Origin: Klebsormidium nitens
Lineage: Eukaryota > Streptophyta > Klebsormidiophyceae > Klebsormidiales > Klebsormidiaceae
Length of the DNA stretch: 64,000 bases
Assembly: GCA_000708835.1 (NCBI GenBank)
Contig: DF237003.1
Coordinates: 169,275 to 233,274 of the forward strand
Reading direction: 5' to 3'
In this document: piece after piece, positions 57,752 to 64,000 of the stretch
Layout: every line of letters begins with the position of its first letter
How positions within the stretch are numbered: the first letter of the stretch is position 1
The notes under the pieces: generated by a model
What the model was told of the DNA's origin: nothing
Seen by the model: only the letters and a program-made list of their open reading frames with translations
Databases searched by the model: none
Program-made: the position numbers and the translations under genes

Positions 57752-58990
57752 AGTGGCCTTCAATCAAAGAAACCACTTGCCTTGCTGACAAAGAAAGCAA
57801 GCTTGCGAGCTGCCCTTGCAAGCGCTACAGGCTCAGCCACTACGGTACAGCCTGCATTGGCTTGCATTGGCCCGAGGCTGCACAGGACAACTCGAGTCTC
57901 TGTGCCGCGCTACAGAGAAAGCGACGAAGCAAGGTTCGATTCGAAACGTTTTTCCTGCGGTACGGTGAGGTGTGGTTCGTTTATCCGTCGAACATTCAAG
58001 TTCCTCAGATGGCGCAGGTGAAGCGCTGATTAGGGTTAGGGTTCCGTCCAGACCACAATGTCCACAAGCCTTGTCTACAACTTCGAGTTCATGATCAAAT
58101 TATGGAGCTCTACTTTCAAATTTGACTTTGAAAGCCCAATGCCAATGCCAATGGTACCAATATCTCAACCCATTCTCATACCCCTATGCACAGAATACTC
58201 ACATAGGCATGCAGCGTCACATGTCTATTTAGCATACAGTCATGTGGAGCTGTGAACACATATCCTGCCAGCAGCTATGATTTGTCCACCGGGGATACAT
58301 TTGTAACAGTGCCGTATGTGCTTGGAGCGGACAAAGGTTGGAATCGAAGACACACAACTTGTAGGAATGCCGGGATCGCGGATTCAAGTAAGTAAGCTTA
58401 TGTTTACTCGGTTTGCCTTTTTGTTTGATATCCTGACATTATGCATGAGATATTTGTGACAGGGTCACACATTGAAAGCCTTGCAATATGTTTCTGCGAC
58501 GGACATATGAAGGCAAAACTATTTCGGCTGTTTATGTACCATTTTTGCCACATATCCATGGTAATGCAACGTTACCGACCAGCACAAATGGCCGGACAAC
58601 CAGACTGCGCGACTCGAGAAAGGCCACGAGAATGTCGCCAACCACTACAAACTACCGTGACTCTTGCTTTTCCAATGTACCCGGTACATACATATCAGCA
58701 AGCTCCATATGTTCTGCCTCTCTACATACGCCACTCTAGCTACTACTACTAGATCACGGTACCATGGATCTGGCGCGAAAATTGCAGGATCTACTTCCTG
58801 CCAAAGCGCGCCCTTCCGAGTCAGGCTCATGCAGACAAAGCAGATTTTGGATCAGCATCATCAGCATCGCTGCTCTGCCAGGGCAGTCAGATGTAGTAAG
58901 TAGGTCTGCCTCGGGCTGGTCAGCACAAACTTCTAGCTGAGATCTGCAGTCTGATCGTCGTCAAGAAGTGAAGGGCACGAAAGGCCAGCA
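57752..58990. other. Divergent spacer between the alpha/beta-hydrolase and the repeat-rich gene
   Basis: About 1.2 kb between opposing start codons. It contains a telomere-like motif at 58030 and several CATATG/CATGG words around 58430-58860. No exon with paired splice sites was found. Confidence 0.4.
58030..58043. promoter_or_regulatory. Telomere-like / telo-box motif
   Basis: TTAGGGTTAGGGTT lies about 280 bp upstream of the hydrolase start codon. Read from that gene it is AACCCTAACCCTAA, which contains a plant telo-box core (AAACCCTAA-like) known from promoters of translation and growth genes. It could equally be a small interstitial telomeric remnant. Confidence 0.35.
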
Positions 58991-61900
58991 ATGTCCAATG
59001 CAGGTTCCATCAACGCTGAGCTCAGCGATGCAGACAAGAAGCTAGTCGCCTCTCAGAGGGTCAAAAGGTTGCCTAAAACCGTCCACCAGCAAGTTAAGGA
59101 CTTAGAAGCGCGGTATACAACCTTCATTGCAGCTCCTCGCAATCAACGCTGGAGGGCAGCGCTACCTCCCAACTTCAAGTCCACTCCAATCACCTTCTCA
59201 GTAAATGAAGGCATCACTAGCACAGACAATATTTTGAAAGTGCAAAGCTTCAAGGTCCTGTTGGGACTGCAGTCAGCATTTCAACAGATACAAAAGTCGA
59301 CAGATCCTCCCATGCTGGTCTCAGATTTCGCAGAGGACCAGCTCCTAGAATTAGACCCTGCAGACCGGCAGCTCATGTTAGGATCAGTGCTGAGCCTGCA
59401 GATCGCTGACCTGGCAGCAGTGCGGTCCCTATGCCAGGTGCCAGAGGCTCAAGAAAGCCTCAAGGATTTCATAGAGACAGAGCAGTTTAGGGTCTTGGAG
59501 TTTCTGCAGCTAGAACTAGCAAGGGTGCAGACCTATGAGCCGGTTCTTCCTGCCAATTTCATGTCTGAGGACCAAAATACGGTCGCTGATGCCGGCCAAG
59601 GTGAGGGCGGAGATGAGGATGTGTTGGAGGCGGTCTTAGAGCAGGCTATGGAAGGCGAATCTCGGGCGCAGCGTGAGGTGAGATTGATCGGCTGGAGCAG
59701 TGGCAGTGTCTCTGAGTCTGATTGGTTGCATCAGTTGCACCACGTTTGTACTAATTGATTGCGTCCAAGTGACACTTTGTGAAGAGGGGACTGTCTTTTG
59801 TTGAGGGTAGGCACTCAGCACCACGGGTTTCGTCGAGATACTGGCACGCGATGGCTTCCGGAATAGTTGTATCATCTTAAACCTTTTTGTCCAAGGCTCC
59901 CTTTCTATCGACTCTTCATTGAGACTTTTCAGCAAATGACCAGAAATATAGTAGCTTTTGTGAACCTTGTATGTTACTTGAGAGCGTGACCATGGATTGC
60001 TGTAAGCTTATTCATTGCGCTTAGATCTTGGAGGAGCTTGAGAGCTGATCGACGCCAGCTCTCTGAACAGTCACACGTTTCCCCTATCCCAACTGCCAAA
60101 TAACATCTCGGCCCTACATCTAAGCTGTTTGCTGGACCTCACCTGCATGTCATTTTCCTGAGAGAAGACATCAAATTTGTCAGTGATCATCGCTCTTACT
60201 AGTAAGTCTGGCTTTTCAACATTTCACATCAATGAAAGCAACTGCAAATGTTGGCAGATGTTGGCACGCCTGCGCTAGGATTGAGACACTGCCCTGGTTA
60301 AAGAGAAGAGGAACCAAAGCTGCTCATGAGAAGTGCACTTGACGTGCCCATTTTCCTTGATGTCCACACAAGCTCAAAGTATGGGTGACATCAAGAAGGG
60401 TCGTTTGAGTCTGACCAGAAGCACCAACTCGTCAGAGCACACTCCAGAGAAGCTAAGGTGTCGCTCCAGCTTTAACTTGGAAATCACCCAGATGGGAAAA
60501 AACCTTCTCCATATTTTTCCTGCCAATCGGATGTATGAGTTTTTTGATCCCTTCTTGAAACCATGAATCACTTCCATCCTCCAGGAGATGCCAGTAGACG
60601 AGAGTTTGGGAGGCCTCCACGCGCGCGCGGATCTTTTGTCGACGCAGTCGGGCCTGAGATACCTTGCGGAGGGGCTTGCAGATAACCCATTGATGGACGA
60701 GGCTCTGCCTCCCTATTCAAGTGAAGACCTGGGGCCTCCAAGAGTGAGTGAACAGGCGCCTCGTGCGGTGCTATTTGATGTCTGGTTAGCTTGGCAGTTG
60801 GTTTAGTACTCGAATGTTTCCTTGAACTCAATTGGAAAGGTTTTCTGCACAATTTCTGCCCATTTTTTTCTGCACACGACACTTTGTTCTTTCGCAAGTT
60901 AACCATGCGCGTCAAATCCAAAAGTGAACAAGTATGGGGAGTGTTTTTCTGGAACTCGTTGGACTGATTTTTCGAATATACTCTCATTCAAGCGTCTTCT
61001 CGTTCGGACTGGAGCCCAAGTGAGGTCCAAGTCTTGATGAGTCACTGCCCAACAGTTATCGTTAATGCTGGAAGTTGGCTGCAACTAGTCAACTAAATGA
61101 TGTCCTCGAAGGTCCCAAATTTACACTAGCTTCAAAGTTCCTGTTGAGAGCTTTTGAGTTGCGTTGGCATGTCCGCGCATGCTTGGCCCGACTTGAAACC
61201 TCCTTTCTATCGTTTCAGAGGTCGAGCGGTGGTCATTTGGAAAATTTGATGCAGAAACTCTTACCTAAGAAATCAGTATCTCGTTTCCTTGCACAGCCCG
61301 TTAGCTCTGCAAGGCTCAACTGTCTGTTGGAACTTGACCCGAGCAACTTTCTGCTTTTCACAGGATTCTGCACGAAGCCAGGATCCAACAGATAGTACCT
61401 CGAAGGAGGTCGGCGGACTGAGTGGCGCTGGGGAGCAACAAGCAGGTGCGTTTCCTTTGACAGCTTTGTGAGTTTTCGAAATGCAGAAACTTAGGTTATT
61501 GTGTTGATGGCCCAAAGCTCACAACAGGCAGCAAATTAGTCACACTCGAAGTGGGAGCGAAGCGACGGTGACTGGAGATGATTATACACGTGTGCTCAAC
61601 CTGGATTCATCGCACTTGCATTTGCTGATGCTTTCAATCTTGCTGAACATTCAACGCTGTCTTCGATCATTCAAGCCGCGTACCCGTTTAAAAGTTCCTC
61701 TCTCTTGGAGAGCTGCTGGAAGTGAAGGCCTGATCTCAGTTGCGGATCAAGCACGAACATGCCAACGAGCATGCCTCCAATACACCAAAGCTTTGAGTTA
61801 TCAAGTCCGACATTAATAAGCTTGGGTCCATTGTCATTGTGCATTGTTAAAGAGCCGTATACAACCCTGTGTACATGCATAACAATCCTTGTCCTGGAGT

Positions 61901-63608
61901 CTTGCAGCTGACCCGTCAAGAGGGGCCTCTTCACCGGCAGACCCGCTTGCTACTACAAGGGAGGGGTCCGTCTTGCTGGGACCACAGCTGTCACACGAGC
62001 AGGAGCCGCAAGCACAGGCAAGAGAAGCACACATTGGCCAAGTGGGGCAGCCCGTTCCCTCGGTGGTCCCGCCCGGTGCTTCCTTCCTGCAGTTCCCTTG
62101 CCCCCAAGATGTGGTCGGAGGTGAAACGGGGCAGCCCAGTATGGAAGAAGTCTTGCCAACTAGGCATTCCGCTCACATCGGGGACGTGCGTGGTAATCAA
62201 TCGGGGGGGCAGCCCATTTCCCAAGGGGTTCCACAAACTGGGCAGCCCGATCGTCGGGGAGACGCGTGTGATAGGCGACCAGGGGAGAAGCCCCTTTCCT
62301 CAGGGGTCACGCTAACCGGGCAGTCCGCTCCCAAGAGAGACGCGCGTGGCAGTCCGCCGGGGGAGCAGCCCGTCGCACAAACCAGGCAGTTCTCTCCTGA
62401 GGAAGACGCACGTGGCAGCCGGCCGGAGGAGCAGCCCAGTTTCCCGGGGGTCACACAAACCGGGCAGTCCGCTCCTGAGGGCGACGTGAGTGGCAGCCGG
62501 CCTTGGGAGCAGTCCTTTTCCCCAGGGGTCACACAAACCGGGCAGTCCGCCGCTCAGAAAGACGACGCGCGTGTCAGCCAACCGGAAGAGCAGCCCCTTT
62601 GCCCAGGGGTACAACGAACCGGGCAGTCCGCTCGCAACGGAAATGCTTTTGCTGGTCAAAGTGGTGGGCCACCTTCTCCCCTTGGGGCCCCGTTCGACGA
62701 TGAAACCGGGCGGAGAGGCGCGTCTGAAGATGTGCCGGGCGGCCAGCCGGGGAGGCAGCAGATTGACGCAGACGCCCCGTTTGTTGTGGGGAGGGAGAAC
62801 GTCGGCTTGGGTGAAGGGCAAGGTGGAAATGAAAGGGCCCGTATCCCAAACCGGGGAAGAGCCTTCCAAGGAGAAACGGACCAGCACTTTCGGGGACCGA
62901 GTCCTCTTTTTGGGCCCCAAGGTGGCCCCACAACTGCCCCCCCAGTCACATTCGACGCGATGATGCAACCCGACTGGGATGCGTCTCGTGGTTTTCCCGG
63001 ATTTTGGAATGCTTCGGCTGACGAGGTGAGTTCAGGTTTCCTCGATTGTTGAGGACCAAGCACGTCAGACTCCTCCTTTTCTCAACCAAATTCCTTGCAA
63101 TTTCTTCAGAGCTCGACGAGGCCTCTTGGTTTTGGTTTGGGATGTCAGCGGCATGCAAGTGTGAATTGCATCGTTTTGCAGGTCAATCTGTCGCTCGCTT
63201 TCAATCATCAGCCCTTAAGCTTAAACGTAGGAAAATAAAAGTGGTCTCGAAGTCGAGCGGTGTCCCAGTAAAAGCCTGAGCTCATGGGCAACAACCTCTG
63301 ATACCTTTACAGGGTGAAGGATCATGGCCAAAGTGGCCCTTCCAGAGCAGATGCTTGCTCTCTTTTGTAGGTTGTCAATCAGGCACCTAGCAAGAATGTT
63401 GTCTGATTGCCTTTGTTGAATAACTCATCAGAACATTGTCTGCCAGTCGCTTTTAATCGACTCTATTGCCACACTTCAGGAGCTATATACGGAGGAAGGA
63501 ACTCCTCAAGAGCGGGTTGTTCCCAGGTCTGACGCTGGGCGTTCATCCGCTACATCTGATGTGCCAACGGAACCGCCGTCTTTCAGTGCGGACCCTCTCA
63601 GCAGCCAG
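58991..63608 (+). CDS. Large repeat-rich protein of unknown function (partial, continues right)
   Basis: Exons 58991-59677, 60585-60743, 61364-61445, 61908-63025 and 63480-63608 join in phase, at least 725 residues, with a donor GTAACA leading out of the window. Residues 1-229 look folded and helical (DADKKLVASQRVKRLPKTVH, LMLGSVLSLQIADLAAV, LEFLQLELARVQ). Residues 230-310 are acidic and Ser/Gly-rich. Exon 4 holds six imperfect repeats of about 26 residues built on PGVTQTGQSAPEGDVSGSRP, each ending in an EQP-type turn (62190-62640), followed by a Gly/Arg-rich linker. The protein ends here with PDWDASRGFPGFWNA and a short acidic exon. No signal peptide, membrane helix or known domain is seen. 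The N-terminal region vaguely recalls capsid-like helical folds, but I cannot support that. The first ATG of the long exon is taken as the start. Confidence 0.65.
62190..62640 (+). repeat. Coding tandem repeat, about 78-81 bp unit, six imperfect copies
   Basis: GGGGTCACACAAACCGGGCAGTCCGC and variants recur about every 78-81 bp in frame inside exon 4 of the repeat-rich gene. Each encodes a Gln/Pro/Gly-rich, probably disordered module with an acidic Asp-Ala/Val centre. Confidence 0.85.
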
Positions 63609-63642
63609 GTAACAACAGCGTGCCCTGCCTTCAACCTATATG

Positions 63643-63999
63643 TCATATCGGGCTGATCCCAAAGTCTGCTCTATTGCGGTTTTCTTTTGCAAATGCCACT
63701 CGCTTCTTTGATTGCTCCTCCGTAAGGATGGGAACTGAGCTGACGTGACATGATCGCAACCCATCGCTTCCTGACCGGACCGCAGTCCGCACTGTATTCT
63801 TTGAAACCTCCCCGATACAAAGACCTTCTGTTACCAACTTCTTAGCAACCTTGCGCAATGTGGAATCAGGCTTACCAGCAGACAAAAGCGTTCTTGCTCT
63901 CTGTACAGCATGCTCAGAGAGTTTCCTTGGAGCTCCAGATCGCGGTCGATCTTGTATTCCCTCTCCGAGATTTTCCCGTTTTGTCCAACGGCTTACCAA
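63643..63999 (-). mobile_element. Tc1/mariner-like transposase fragment (DNA-binding part)
   Basis: Antisense within the last visible intron of the repeat-rich gene, an open frame enters from the right edge and stops at 63643. VSRWTKRENLGEGIQDRPRS, GAPRKLSEHAVQRA, STLRKVAKKL, VSKNTVRTAVRS and LTEEQSKKRVAFAKENRN are the paired helix-turn-helix and linker of Tc1/mariner/IS630-type transposases. The frame ends (ADFGISPI) just where the DDE catalytic domain should begin, so this copy is truncated, frameshifted or spliced here. Its start lies outside the window. Confidence 0.8.
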
Positions 64000-64000
64000 C

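Noticed and set aside
62312-62968. Minus-strand open frame of 218 codons
   Set aside because: Shadow of the in-frame repeats of the plus-strand repeat-rich gene, which has consistent splice phases on the other strand.

Overview
This window is nuclear DNA from a eukaryote with dense introns. Coding exons are mostly 50-250 bp, GC-rich and bounded by GT-AG sites. The gene content points to the green lineage: a plant-type CCCH/OST-HTH/RRM protein, plastid-type aspartate-semialdehyde dehydrogenase and alpha/beta-hydrolase with transit-peptide-like N-termini, a nuclear mitochondrial-type uS15, and an NTAN1-type N-terminal Asn amidohydrolase. A streptophyte alga such as Klebsormidium would fit, but the species is inferred, not shown. 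All gene models were built by hand from splice sites. They were accepted only where the reading phase carried cleanly across every junction, so total coding lengths divide by three.

Layout from left to right: (A, -) BED zinc-finger protein, running off the left edge; (B, +) small unknown protein; (C, -) ankyrin-repeat protein with a charged coiled coil; (D, +) predicted organelle-targeted single-pass membrane protein whose gene contains the 663-N assembly gap; (E, -) mitochondrial-type ribosomal protein uS15; (F, +) aspartate-semialdehyde dehydrogenase, 10 exons; (G, -) NTAN1-like amidohydrolase with a 200-residue acidic insert; (H, +) CCCH/OST-HTH/RRM protein, followed in phase by a C3HC4 RING unit that may be the same gene or its own gene; (I, -) plastid-type alpha/beta-hydrolase; (J, +) large repeat-rich unknown protein, running off the right edge. 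The loci alternate strand almost perfectly, giving a series of divergent and convergent pairs.

Spacers and introns hold the mobile and repeat content. There is a 459-bp Harbinger-like MITE with TTA target-site duplications between G and H. Two diverged members of another short inverted-repeat family sit in introns of A and I. A Tc1/mariner-like transposase fragment lies antisense in the last intron of J. Four convergent spacers are strikingly rich in CATG/GCATG. Intron 4 of the dehydrogenase carries several decayed copies of the start of exon 5, and a 101-bp tandem duplication in NTAN1 copies a 3' splice site.

No operon, CRISPR array, rRNA or tRNA gene was recognised. No multi-gene novel system is evident. 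The most unusual items are the possible CCCH-RRM-RING fusion, the duplicated splice-acceptor/exon fragments and the CATG-rich convergent spacers.
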